Source: Azoarcus sp. KH32C (GTDB lineage Bacteria; Pseudomonadota; Gammaproteobacteria; Burkholderiales; Rhodocyclaceae). From it: a stretch of 64,000 bases of DNA. Below the pieces are notes generated by a model. It did not search any database. It worked only from the letters and a program-made list of their open reading frames with translations, and was not told where the DNA came from. The stretch lies in NCBI RefSeq assembly GCF_000349945.1, contig NC_020516.1, positions 2,046,001 through 2,110,000 of the forward strand, given 5' to 3'. Made by a program: the position numbers and the translations under genes. Positions 34,460-42,790 of this stretch are shown piece by piece. Each line of letters opens with the position of its first letter. The stretch's first letter is position 1.

Positions 34460-35637
34460 ACGGCGCTCCGGGCCTGGGCCTGCTCGTGTTCCTTGAGGAG
34501 CTCGCGCGCCACGATCAGCTTCTGGACTTCGGTCGCGCCCTCGTAGATGCGCAGCGCGCGGATCTCGCGGTAAAGCGACTCGACGACGACGCCCGTGCGC
34601 ACGCCCTGGCCGCCATGCATCTGCACCGCGGCGTCGATGACGCGCTGGGCGTTCTCGGTGGCGGTCATCTTCGCCATCGCCGCTTCGCGGGTCGTCGGCA
34701 GCTTCTGCACGTCGCGGCGCCACGCGGCCCGCGCGGTGAGCAGCGCCGCGGACTCGATGTCCGTTGCCATCTCGCCTAGCTTGGCTTGCGTGATCTGGAA
34801 GTCGGCCAGGGTGTGACCGAACATCGGCCGGCTGCGGACATGAGCCAGCGCTTCGTCGAGCGCGCGGCGGGCAAAGCCCTGCGCGGCCGCGCCGACCGAT
34901 GCGCGGAAGATGTCGAGCGTGCGCATCGCGACCTTGAAACCCTCCCCGGGCGCGCCCAGACGGTTGGCTGCCGGCACCCGCATATCGGTGAACCGCAGGC
35001 GGGCCAGCGGATGCGGCGCGATCACCTCGAGGCGCTCGGCGACTTCGAACCCGGGCATGTCGGGCGTGACGACGAAGGCCGAGATGCCGCGCGTTCCCGG
35101 CGCCTCGCCGGTGCGGGCGAAGAGGCAATAGACGTCGGCGATTCCGCCGTTGGAGATCCAGGTCTTCTCGCCGTTGATCACGTAGTCGTCACCGTCGCGA
35201 CGCGCCTCGCAACTCATCGCGCCGACATCCGATCCGGCCAGCGGCTCGGTCAGAGCGAAGGCGGCGATCCATTCGCCGGCCGCCACCTTCGGCAGCACGC
35301 GGCGCTTCATCCCGGGGGAACCCGCGAGCGTGATCGCGCCGGTGCCCAGGCCCTGCATCGCAAACGCGAAGTCGGCCAGGCCGTCGTGGTAGGCGAGGGT
35401 CTCCCGGGCGATGCACAGCGAGCGCGAATCGAGTTCCGGCAGCGCGCCGCCGAATTCGGCCGGCACGCAATAGCGCAGGAAGCCAGCCCGGCCGAGGTCG
35501 CGCACGAGGCGACGGCAGGCGTTGTCGGTATCGTGGTGGTCGATCGCCGGCAGCGCCGACGCCCAGTCGAGGAGGGCATCGGAAAGCTGCCGGTGCTCCG
35601 GCCCGAAGAAGGGAAGGTCGAGGAGGGAGCGGTCCAT
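34456..35637 (-). CDS. Acyl-CoA dehydrogenase
   Basis: The 393-residue FAD enzyme follows the usual three-domain form: helical N-terminus, middle domain with FALTEPLAGSDVGAMSCEA and KTWISNGGIADVYCLFA, and C-terminal helical domain with MHGGQGVRTG and RIYEGATEVQ. The Glu-containing segment YEGATE is near residue 370. It should dehydrogenate a saturated cyclic or opened acyl-CoA in the pathway and pass electrons to the ETF encoded in the same operon. The start at 35637 (MDRSLLDLPFF) was chosen 10 bp after the upstream hydratase stop; a longer frame runs to 35685. Confidence 0.93.
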   Translation of the reverse strand: MDRSLLDLPFFGPEHRQLSDALLDWASALPAIDHHDTDNACRRLVRDLGRAGFLRYCVPAEFGGALPELDSRSLCIARETLAYHDGLADFAFAMQGLGTGAITLAGSPGMKRRVLPKVAAGEWIAAFALTEPLAGSDVGAMSCEARRDGDDYVINGEKTWISNGGIADVYCLFARTGEAPGTRGISAFVVTPDMPGFEVAERLEVIAPHPLARLRFTDMRVPAANRLGAPGEGFKVAMRTLDIFRASVGAAAQGFARRALDEALAHVRSRPMFGHTLADFQITQAKLGEMATDIESAALLTARAAWRRDVQKLPTTREAAMAKMTATENAQRVIDAAVQMHGGQGVRTGVVVESLYREIRALRIYEGATEVQKLIVARELLKEHEQAQARSAV

Positions 35638-35647
35638 GGCCCTGGCC

Positions 35648-36493
35648 TCAGTTCCCTTCGAACGCCGGCTTGCGCTTCGCCGCAAAGGCGTCGAAAGCGC
35701 GGCGGAAGTCGCCGGTCATCATGCAGATGGCCTGGGCCTGGGCTTCGGACTCGATCATCTCGTCGATGCCCATCGCCCATTCCTGGTTGACCATGGTCTT
35801 GGTCACGGTGTGGGCGAACCACGGCCCGTCGGCGAGGCTGTGAGCGAGTTCCTGCGCCTTGGCGAGCACCTCCTGCGCGGAATGCAGGCTGTTGAAGAAG
35901 CCCCAGGCGGCCCCTTCGTCGGCGGTCATCGTGCGTCCGGTCATCAGCAGCTCGTTGGCACGTCCGAGGCCGATCACGCGCGGCAGCAGGCCGCAGGCGC
36001 CCATGTCGGCACCGGCGAGGCCGACGCGCGTGAAGAGGAAGGCGGTCTTGGTGCCCGGCGTGCCGAGGCGGAAGTCGGACGCCAGGGCGACCATCGCACC
36101 GGCGCCGGCGCAGATGCCCTCGATCGCCGAGATCACGGGCTGGGGCGCGCGGCGGATCGCCTTCACGAGGTCGCCCGTCATGCGAGTGAATTCGAGGAGT
36201 TCCGGCATCGACATCCGCGTGAGCGGCTCGATGATCTCGAAGACGTCGCCGCCGGAGCAGAAATTGCCGCCCTCGCCGGTGACGACCACGCTGCGCACGT
36301 CGCTGGCGTAGGTCAGGTCGCGGAAGAGGTCGCGCAGTTCGGCGTAGGAATCGAAGGTTAGCGGATTCTTCTTGTCGGGTCGGTTCAGGGTGATGGTCCC
36401 GACCCGGCCGTCTTCGCTGCACGACCACTTGAAGTGGGTCGCCCGGTAGTCCTTGAAGGGGCGCTTGTGATCCCGCATCGAAAGTTCTGCCAT
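35648..36493 (-). CDS. Enoyl-CoA hydratase-family protein, candidate ring-processing enzyme
   Basis: A second crotonase-family protein (281 residues), distinct from the PaaF-like one. It has FCSGGDVFEIIEPL (oxyanion segment 1, about 77-90) and GICAGAGAMVALASDFRLG (segment 2, about 125-143). Where standard hydratases have a second glutamate in the PE-GLGL-PGAGG loop, it reads RVGLAGADMGACGLLPR, so catalysis must differ. Such divergent crotonases are often hydrolases that open a ring beta-keto acyl-CoA or lyases. A role in ring cleavage of the reduced 2-aminobenzoyl-CoA product is inferred from the operon. It lies 33 bp downstream of the SDR gene. Confidence 0.85.
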   Translation of the reverse strand: MAELSMRDHKRPFKDYRATHFKWSCSEDGRVGTITLNRPDKKNPLTFDSYAELRDLFRDLTYASDVRSVVVTGEGGNFCSGGDVFEIIEPLTRMSMPELLEFTRMTGDLVKAIRRAPQPVISAIEGICAGAGAMVALASDFRLGTPGTKTAFLFTRVGLAGADMGACGLLPRVIGLGRANELLMTGRTMTADEGAAWGFFNSLHSAQEVLAKAQELAHSLADGPWFAHTVTKTMVNQEWAMGIDEMIESEAQAQAICMMTGDFRRAFDAFAAKRKPAFEGN

Positions 36494-36526
36494 GGTGGTT
36501 CTCCTTGTCCTGTTGAGGTGGGCCGC

Positions 36527-37327
36527 TTACATCACTTCGCCGCCGGCGACCGCGATGGACTGGCCATGGATCGCTTCGGCGCCGGGCAGGCACAGCCACG
36601 CGACGGCGTTGGCGACCTCGGCCGGCTTCACCAGGCGGCCCTGGGGATTGCCCGCGGCGAGTTCGGCTCGGGCTTCGTCAGCGCTGCGGCCGGTCTTGGA
36701 GACGATGTTGTCGACCGCACCGGCCAGGAGCGGCGTGTCGGTATAGCCGGGGCAGACAGCATTGACGGTGATGCCGCGCTTGGCGACTTCGAGCGCCAGC
36801 GCGCGTGTCAGGCCGACGACGCCGTGCTTGGCGGCGCAGTAGGGCACCACATAGGCGTAGCCGGCGAGGCCCGCGGTGCTGGCAATATTGACGATGCGCC
36901 CCCAGCCGGCTTCGATCATGCCGGGCAGCATGGCGTGGATGCAGTTGTAGGTGCCCGTCAGATTGACGTCGAGCATCAGCTTCCACTGTGCGGGATCGGT
37001 CTTGACGAGCGGCGCGCTTTTCGCGACACCGGCGTTGTTGACCAACAGCGTGACCGGACCGCGTGCTGCAGCGGCCTCGGCCATAGCCCCGGCGACCGCT
37101 GCATGGTCGGTGATGTCGGCGACGGCGATGCCGTGGTCGCGGCCGGGCAGGCGGTCGCGGGTCGCCTCGAGCCCGGCGCGGTCGAGACCCAGTAGGGTGA
37201 CGATTGCGCCGTGGCGGGCGAGTTCGTGGCAGATTGCTTCGCCGATGCCGCCGTTGGCGCCGGTGACGACGGCGTGGCGGCCGGCGAGGGGAAGTTGCGT
37301 TTGGCTCTCGTTGGGGTGGGCGTTCAT
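36527..37327 (-). CDS. Short-chain dehydrogenase/reductase of the 2-aminobenzoyl-CoA operon
   Basis: The 266-residue SDR has the NAD(P) motif VTGANGGIGEAI (residues 21-32), NNAGVAKSAPL, the active-site serine in IASTAGLAGYAYVV and the YCAAKHG catalytic pair (Tyr-x3-Lys). CPGYTDTP follows. The overall type resembles 3-hydroxybutyrate dehydrogenase. The monooxygenase/reductase product carries a ring ketone at C5, so this enzyme may reduce or reoxidise a ring hydroxyl/keto group; that is inference. It lies 40 bp downstream of the abmA-type gene and is the second gene of the operon. Confidence 0.88.
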   Translation of the reverse strand: MNAHPNESQTQLPLAGRHAVVTGANGGIGEAICHELARHGAIVTLLGLDRAGLEATRDRLPGRDHGIAVADITDHAAVAGAMAEAAAARGPVTLLVNNAGVAKSAPLVKTDPAQWKLMLDVNLTGTYNCIHAMLPGMIEAGWGRIVNIASTAGLAGYAYVVPYCAAKHGVVGLTRALALEVAKRGITVNAVCPGYTDTPLLAGAVDNIVSKTGRSADEARAELAAGNPQGRLVKPAEVANAVAWLCLPGAEAIHGQSIAVAGGEVM

Positions 37328-37367
37328 GGCGCTCGTCCTTGTCGTGGTTGCGTTTCGGTACGCCGGA

Positions 37368-39671
37368 TCAGGCGTTCAGCGCGAGCTGGGCTGCGCGTTC
37401 GAGGTTGCGCTCCAGCTGCACCTTGCCGCCGACGTACTGCCTGGGCCAGGCGATGTCGAAGTAGCCTTGTTCGGCCGCGGCATGCAGCGTCCAGGCCGGA
37501 TCGGCGAGGTGCGGACGGGCCAGCGCGCACAGGTCGGCGCGGCCGGCGGCGATGATGGTGTTCACGTGATCCGCCTCGAAGATGTTGCCCACCGCGATGG
37601 TCGGCACTTCGACCTCGTTGCGGATCTTGTCCGAGAAGGGCACTTGGAACATGCGGCCATACACCGGCTGCTCGTTCTTGCTCACCTGGCCGGACGAGAC
37701 ATGCACGATGTCGGCGCCAGCCGCCTTGAAGAGGCGGGCGATCTCGACCGCGTCCTCGGGCGTCGTGCCGCCGGGCACCCAGTCATGCGCCGAGATCCGC
37801 ACCGACATCGGCTTGTCGGCGGGCCAGACGCCGCGCATCGCCTTGAACACTTCCAGCGGGTAGCGGCAGCGGTTCTCGACGCTGCCGCCGTACTCGTCGG
37901 TGCGCAGGTTGGTCAGCGGCGAGATGAAGGACGACATCAGGTAGCCGTGTGCAGCATGGAACTCGACGAGGTCGAAACCCGCCGTCTCGGCTCGCAGTGT
38001 CGCGGCCACAAAATCGGCCTTCACCCGGTCCATATCGACGCGGGTCATCGCGCGCGGCACCTGCGAGACGCCCGAGATCAGCGGCAGGGCGGAGGGCGCG
38101 ATCAGCGGCCAGTTGCCGGATTCGAGCGGCTGGTCGATACCTTCCCAGGACAGCTTGGTCGAGCCCTTGCGGCCGGCGTGGCCGATCTGCAGGCCCATCT
38201 TCGCGCCGCGGTTCGCGCGGACGAAATCGACGATGCGCTTCCACGCAGCCACCTGTGCGTCGTTCCAGATGCCGGCGCACCCCGGGGTGATGCGGGCCTC
38301 CGGGGAGATGCAGGTCATTTCCGTCATCACCAGCGCTGCGCCGCCGAGACCCCGGGCCGTGTAATGCTGGAAGTGGAAGTCGCCGGGCATGCCGTCGGTT
38401 GCCGAGTAGGTGCACATGGGCGAGACGACGATGCGGTTCGGCAGCGTCAGGCCGCGCATCCGGAAGGGCGTGAACATCGGCGGCACGGGCCGCTTGTTCG
38501 GCGCGTCGGCAAGCCCGGTCCGTTGCTGGAACCAGCGGTCGAAATCCTCGACGTAGTTGGCATCGCGCAGCTTCTGGTTGGCGTGGCCGACGCGCTGGCT
38601 GCCGGTGAGGAGCGAGAACGCGAACTGCTCGGGCTCCATGTGCACGTAGTTTTCGACGTTCTCAAACCAGGTCATGCGGTTGCGCGCAGCGCTCTGCAAT
38701 TTGAGCGCCTCGATCTCGCGCTCGGCCTGGTAGCGGGCGAGACGCTCCGGCACGGTGCCGTCGGTGCTGTTCAGGACCTTGGCCAGGGAGATCGCATCCT
38801 CCATCGCGAGCTTGGTGCCGGAGCCGATGCCAAAGTGGGCGGTGTGCGCGGCGTCCCCGAGCAGCACGATGTTGTCCTTGTACCAGCGCTCGCACAGCAC
38901 GCGGTTGAACTTCTGCCACATGGCCGAGCCGCGCAGGTGGCGGGCGTTGGAGATCAGCTTGTGGCCGTCCAGCAGGTCGGCGAACAGGTCTTCGCAAAAT
39001 GCGATGGACTCGTCCTGCTCGAACTTGTCGATACCGGCCTTGACCCAGGTTTCTTCCGGCGTCTCGACGATGAACGTGGACCACTCGGCATTGAACCGGT
39101 AGGCGTGCAGGTTGAACCAGCCCCATTCGGTCTCTTTGAACGCGAAGGTGAAGGCGTCCAGCTTCTTCTTCGTGCCGAGCCAGATGAAGCGGCACTTGCG
39201 CTGATCGATGCGCGGGTTGAAGTGCGCTTCGTGCTTGCGGCGGGTTGCCGAGAACACGCCGTCGGAACCGATCACGAGGTCATAGTCGCGGGCGTATTCG
39301 TCCGGATCCTGGATTTCGTGCTCCCAGAGCATCTTGACGCCGAGCTCCGCGGCGCGGCGCTGGAAGATCTCGAGGAGCTTCAGCCGCGCGATGCCGCAGA
39401 AGCCGTGGCCGCCGGAGGTGATCTTGCGGTCCTTGAAGAAGACGTCGATGTCGTCCCAGTGGTGGAAGCTGGCCTCGATCTCTTCGACGACCTTGGCGTC
39501 CGCCTCGCGGAAGCCGTCCATCGTCTTGTCCGAGAAGACCACGCCCCAGCCGAAGGTGTTGTCGGCGGCGTTGCGGTCGATGACGGTGATGTCGTGCTCG
39601 GGATTGGCCTTCTTCATCAGGATCGAGAAATACAGTCCGGCCGGGCCTCCGCCCAAACATACGATGCGCAT
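37368..39671 (-). CDS. abmA: 2-aminobenzoyl-CoA monooxygenase/reductase (FAD monooxygenase + OYE fusion)
   Basis: This 767-residue fusion dearomatises 2-aminobenzoyl-CoA with O2 and NADH to 2-amino-5-oxocyclohex-1-enecarboxyl-CoA, as known for the Azoarcus evansii enzyme (EC 1.14.13.40). The N-terminal half is a flavin monooxygenase: CLGGGPAGLYFSILM at 5-19 and GDAAHTAHFGIGSGTKLAME at about 270-290. From about residue 394 (PVPPMFTPFRMRGLTLPNR) it is an Old Yellow Enzyme domain with VVSPMCTYSA, HAGRKGS and AAHGYLMSSFISPLTN. The related salicylyl-CoA 5-hydroxylase lacks or differs in the reductase half, so the fusion supports the aminobenzoyl assignment. The ATG at 39671 gives the canonical N-terminus. 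It is the first gene of the operon. Confidence 0.93.
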   Translation of the reverse strand: MRIVCLGGGPAGLYFSILMKKANPEHDITVIDRNAADNTFGWGVVFSDKTMDGFREADAKVVEEIEASFHHWDDIDVFFKDRKITSGGHGFCGIARLKLLEIFQRRAAELGVKMLWEHEIQDPDEYARDYDLVIGSDGVFSATRRKHEAHFNPRIDQRKCRFIWLGTKKKLDAFTFAFKETEWGWFNLHAYRFNAEWSTFIVETPEETWVKAGIDKFEQDESIAFCEDLFADLLDGHKLISNARHLRGSAMWQKFNRVLCERWYKDNIVLLGDAAHTAHFGIGSGTKLAMEDAISLAKVLNSTDGTVPERLARYQAEREIEALKLQSAARNRMTWFENVENYVHMEPEQFAFSLLTGSQRVGHANQKLRDANYVEDFDRWFQQRTGLADAPNKRPVPPMFTPFRMRGLTLPNRIVVSPMCTYSATDGMPGDFHFQHYTARGLGGAALVMTEMTCISPEARITPGCAGIWNDAQVAAWKRIVDFVRANRGAKMGLQIGHAGRKGSTKLSWEGIDQPLESGNWPLIAPSALPLISGVSQVPRAMTRVDMDRVKADFVAATLRAETAGFDLVEFHAAHGYLMSSFISPLTNLRTDEYGGSVENRCRYPLEVFKAMRGVWPADKPMSVRISAHDWVPGGTTPEDAVEIARLFKAAGADIVHVSSGQVSKNEQPVYGRMFQVPFSDKIRNEVEVPTIAVGNIFEADHVNTIIAAGRADLCALARPHLADPAWTLHAAAEQGYFDIAWPRQYVGGKVQLERNLERAAQLALNA

Positions 39672-39751
39672 GCTTATCTCCTGTCTTGTGTGGATGACGG
39701 AACCTCGAGCGCTCTCGGCTGAGGTCTGAGACGTCTGATCTTGCTCACAAC

Positions 39752-39791
39752 GTTTAGTTGAGAATATTTCAGATCTAAACAATCAAGTCAA
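39752..39791 (-). promoter_or_regulatory. Promoter and inverted-repeat operator of the 2-aminobenzoyl-CoA operon
   Basis: Reading leftward, TTGACT (39786-39791) and AATATT (39763-39768) are separated by exactly 17 bp, giving a fair sigma-70 promoter about 90 bp before the abmA start. The inverted repeat GTTTAGTT - N13 - ATCTAAAC (39752-39759 and 39773-39780) covers the spacer and the region just downstream of the -10. A MarR-type repressor bound there would block the promoter. ATCTAAAC recurs, inverted, at 40511-40518 upstream of the AraC gene. Confidence 0.55.
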
Positions 39792-39869
39792 CAAGAATTC
39801 GAAGGCGGGATCGGCGCGCGATTGCCTTGGGGGCTGTGAAGTCAGGGAGGGCGGTTTAGCCCGTGTAGA

Positions 39870-40382
39870 TCAGCGCGCGTCGGCCAGCCGGCTCTTGAGC
39901 TTTCCGAGCAGGCCGGAAAGCTGCTGCTGCTCGCTTTCATCCAGGAAGGACAGGAGCGACATGACCCATTGCTCGTGTGCGACCGCCATCTTGGCGAACT
40001 GGGTCCTGCCTTCCGGCGTCAGCGCGATGAAGTAGGCGCGCCGGTCGGTCGGGTCTTCGCGGCGCTCGACCAGCCCTTCCTTGACCAGGTTGTCGGTCAG
40101 CCCCGTGACGTTGCCGCCCGTCACCATCAGAAGCTGCGACACGGCTCGCATCCTCAGGCCTTCGGGATATCGGTAGAGCTGCGACATCAGGTCGAAGCGG
40201 GGCAGCGTCGTGTCGAAATCTTCGCGCAGCTTGGTGCGCAGTTGCCCTTCCATGAGGTTGTGGCAGCCAAGCAGCCGCAGCCAGAGGCGCAATGCCAGGT
40301 GGTCGCCGGTGGGAAGGGCCTCGATGGACTCCACGGACTCGGTGTCGGAAACCTGTGCGGCTTGCAGGGCTTTCTTGGGCAT
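39870..40382 (-). CDS. MarR family transcriptional regulator
   Basis: The 170-residue product has the winged-helix core typical of MarR: LMSQLYRYPEGLRMRAVSQLL then GGNVTGLTDNLVKEGLVERR (recognition helix) and the wing DPTDRRAYFIALTPEG, flanked by dimerisation helices. MarR proteins near aryl-CoA pathways often repress the operon until an aryl-CoA binds. It lies directly upstream of the abmA promoter on the same strand, with the inverted repeat between, so it probably controls the operon. Its own start is divergent from the AraC gene. Confidence 0.92.
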   Translation of the reverse strand: MPKKALQAAQVSDTESVESIEALPTGDHLALRLWLRLLGCHNLMEGQLRTKLREDFDTTLPRFDLMSQLYRYPEGLRMRAVSQLLMVTGGNVTGLTDNLVKEGLVERREDPTDRRAYFIALTPEGRTQFAKMAVAHEQWVMSLLSFLDESEQQQLSGLLGKLKSRLADAR

Positions 40383-40718
40383 GGGGCTCTATCGATGGTG
40401 TTGAAGAGACGCCGAAGGCCTCGTCATTCGAACCGGATTGTAGCGTCCGTGTGAATAATTGACATCTAATATTTCGCCACTCGAAGTTCCGGGTGGTTGC
40501 TGAAGGAAAAGTTTAGATATAAAGTAAAAGCCGGCTGTTTCACGAATCGGAATCATCACCGTGAATGGGTGTCCACTTTCGGTGGCCCGCGCAGCATGCT
40601 GGACCAAAGGACTCCGACAAGAGAGTCTGAAGCTCGCAAGTACTTGAGCAGGAAAGATAAGGTCGAAAATGTCCTGAGAAGACATTGGCCCAACCCCAAT
40701 TTGAGACAGAGCATCGCC
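40383..40718. other. Divergent control region between the MarR and AraC genes
   Basis: This 336-bp stretch has no convincing gene, although the AraC frame stays open back to 40497 and could add residues. It contains an AT-rich patch (40450-40472, GTGAATAATTGACATCTAATATT) and GTTTAGATATAAAGT (40511-40525), which carries both the GTTTAGAT half-site seen in the abmA promoter and a -10-like TATAAA. TACAAT (complement at 40437-40442) could be the -10 of the MarR gene, but I found no matching -35. Confidence 0.4.
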
Positions 40719-41747
40719 ATGACGCCCGTGACCCCGTCGCTAGCCGACCCGCGCTCGTCGCGGGAGTTGCTGAGTGCATTCCCGCTATTCCGTTCGACGG
40801 ATCCGGAGCAGGTGAGGACGGAAGTGTCGCGCGTGTTCTGTCCCCATCAGCTGGAGCCCGTGGATCCACGGCGTCCACTGTCGACCGTCCACAACCTCGT
40901 GAAGCTCGGCGAGACGGCGCTGAATTTTCTCACGTACGGCTCCGACGTGATGATCCTCCCCGGGAGCCTCGACCGTTTCTATCTGGTCCAGTTGCCGCTC
41001 ACGGGCTCGGCGCAAGTGACTTCGGGGCAGGAATCCGTCGAGTCCGGTGCATGCTCGGCCGTCATCCTCAACCCCGACGAGCGGATCAGGATGCGCTGGA
41101 GCGGCGAGTCTGCGCAGTTGCTGTTGTGGATTCCGCGGCGCTCGATCGAGCGCCGGATGACGGAAGTGCTCGGCGAGGGCTTCAAGCAGCCGCTGCGCTT
41201 CAGCGTCGAGTTGCGGCAGACGTCCGGCATGACGAGCGCGTGGTGCACGATGCTCAAGGATCTCGCCCGCAACATCGACGAGAACGGCGTCGACTGGCTC
41301 CGCTTCCGTCCGGCGGTCAGTGCCCTGGAGGATTGCCTGATCCGCGGGCTCATCTACCAGCAGCCGCACAGCTATTCGGAAAGGCTCCTGAAGCCGGCGC
41401 TGCCGGCCCACTCGCGCCAGTTGCAGCGGGCGCTCGACTACATCGAGGGCGCCGCGCTTGAGAGCATCAGCGTCGCGGATATCGCGCAGTACGCCCACCT
41501 TAGCGTGCGAGCGCTCGAAGAAGGCTTCCGCAAGCATTACGGCACGACGCCGATGAACTATCTGCGCGGCAAGCGCCTCGACCAGGCGCGTTCGGCCATC
41601 GTCGCCAATGCTCTTGCAGGCTCGCCCGAGACCATCACGGAAATCGCTTTCCGCCACGGCTTCAACCATCTGGGGCGCTTTGCGGCGTACTACCGGGAAC
41701 GCATCGGCGAATCGCCCTCGGACACGGCTCGGGCGGCGATCGGTTGA
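40719..41747 (+). CDS. AraC family transcriptional regulator
   Basis: The 342-residue product (from the ATG at 40719) has a cupin-like effector domain of the AraC_binding_2 type (about 1-200, with FYLVQLPLTGSAQV and WSGESAQLLLWIPR) and a C-terminal double helix-turn-helix domain (about 240-335) with SVADIAQYAHLSVRALEEGF, MNYLRGKRLDQAR and EIAFRHGFNHLGRFAAYYRE. This form resembles XylS/FeaR/AndR-type activators of aromatic catabolism. I prefer 40719 over the upstream frame start at 40497 because the added segment is not conserved-looking. It lies just before the indole-type operon and in the same direction; the direct repeats at 41855 fit an AraC activator site. Confidence 0.9.
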   Translation: MTPVTPSLADPRSSRELLSAFPLFRSTDPEQVRTEVSRVFCPHQLEPVDPRRPLSTVHNLVKLGETALNFLTYGSDVMILPGSLDRFYLVQLPLTGSAQVTSGQESVESGACSAVILNPDERIRMRWSGESAQLLLWIPRRSIERRMTEVLGEGFKQPLRFSVELRQTSGMTSAWCTMLKDLARNIDENGVDWLRFRPAVSALEDCLIRGLIYQQPHSYSERLLKPALPAHSRQLQRALDYIEGAALESISVADIAQYAHLSVRALEEGFRKHYGTTPMNYLRGKRLDQARSAIVANALAGSPETITEIAFRHGFNHLGRFAAYYRERIGESPSDTARAAIG

Positions 41748-41854
41748 GCCGGGTAGGGGCTCGTCCCCTGCCCAACCTACCCGCGTGCGTTCCCTGAACC
41801 ACCCGGAACGCCTCCGTTCGTCCTGAAATTTCGGCCGGATCGCACGAGCGCGTT

Positions 41855-41888
41855 TTCCGGATATCGGTGACGCGGATTCCGGATAGCG
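41855..41888 (+). promoter_or_regulatory. Direct-repeat operator candidate for the AraC regulator
   Basis: TTCCGGATATCG (41855-41866) and TTCCGGATAGCG (41877-41888) are direct repeats 22 bp apart start to start, two helical turns. This is the arrangement of XylS/AraC activator half-sites. They lie 58 bp before the first gene of the indole-type operon. No clear -35 is seen after them, as is common for activated promoters. Confidence 0.55.
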
Positions 41889-41946
41889 ACGCCTTCGTCC
41901 CCTCGACAAACTGAGCCCCGTTGCTTCACAGACAACGGAGCGAGAC

Positions 41947-42735
41947 ATGAAGGGTATCGAAGGAAAGGTCGCGATCGTCACCGGCGGCGCGACGATGATC
42001 GGCGAGGCCGTGGCGGCCGATCTGGTCCGCCGGGGGGCGAGGGTGGTCATCGCCGACATCAATGCGGAAAACGGCCACAAGGTTGCGCAGGGCTTGGGGC
42101 CGTCGGCCCTTTTTCAGACGACCGACATCACCGACGACGCGCAGGTCGCGGGCTGTGTCGAAGCGGCGATCGGACGTTTCGGCGGCGTCGACTTCCTCGT
42201 CAATTGCGCCTGCAGCTATGTCGATAACGGCGCCGCCTCCACCCGCAACGAATGGCTGGCGTCGTTCGACGTGAATGTCGTCGGCGCGGCGATGATGATG
42301 CAGGCCTGCCGCCCCGAGATGGCCGGGCGCGGTGGCGGGGCGGTCGTGAATTTCTCGTCGATTTCGGCTGCGGCGGCGCAGACCGGTCGCTGGCTCTATC
42401 CCGTTGGCAAGGCCGCGATCGTCCAGCTGACCCGTAACGCCGCCCTCGATCTGGCGTCCGACCGCATCCGCGTCAATGCGGTCGCGCCGGGCTGGACCTG
42501 GTCCTCCGCGATTGCCGCGCTGTCCGACAACGACAAGGCGAAGGCCGACCGGGTCGCCGCCGACTACCACGTCCTCGGCCGGCTCGGCCTGCCCGAGGAG
42601 GTCGCCCAGGTCGTCAGCTTCCTGCTCTCCGACAACGCGAGCTTCGTCACCGGCGCCGAATACGCCTGCGACGGCGGCTACGGCGCGCTCGGGCCGGAGG
42701 CCGCACAGGCCGCCATTCCGCGGCTGGCCGGCTGA
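41947..42735 (+). CDS. Short-chain dehydrogenase, candidate indole-dihydrodiol dehydrogenase
   Basis: The 262-residue SDR has the cofactor motif VTGGATMIGEAV (residues 13-24), the acidic residue IADIN that favours NAD, and the catalytic Ser and Tyr-x3-Lys (FSSISAAAA, YPVGK). The usual NNAG motif reads NCACS, an unusual change. It is the first gene of the eight-gene rightward operon and lies 55 bp before the StyA-type monooxygenase. In Acinetobacter iif clusters an SDR next to an indole monooxygenase is reported to oxidise the indole 2,3-dihydrodiol. The same role is proposed here from context; sequence alone does not give the substrate. Confidence 0.82.
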   Translation: MKGIEGKVAIVTGGATMIGEAVAADLVRRGARVVIADINAENGHKVAQGLGPSALFQTTDITDDAQVAGCVEAAIGRFGGVDFLVNCACSYVDNGAASTRNEWLASFDVNVVGAAMMMQACRPEMAGRGGGAVVNFSSISAAAAQTGRWLYPVGKAAIVQLTRNAALDLASDRIRVNAVAPGWTWSSAIAALSDNDKAKADRVAADYHVLGRLGLPEEVAQVVSFLLSDNASFVTGAEYACDGGYGALGPEAAQAAIPRLAG

Positions 42736-42790
42736 GCCGCGCGCCGCCTCGACAAGAACAAGCGACAAGACCACATCCAAGGAGACACCT

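Noticed and set aside
36951..39722. 923-codon rightward frame opposite the 2-aminobenzoyl-CoA monooxygenase/reductase
   Set aside because: Antisense shadow; the leftward product is an exact architecture match to a known fusion enzyme.
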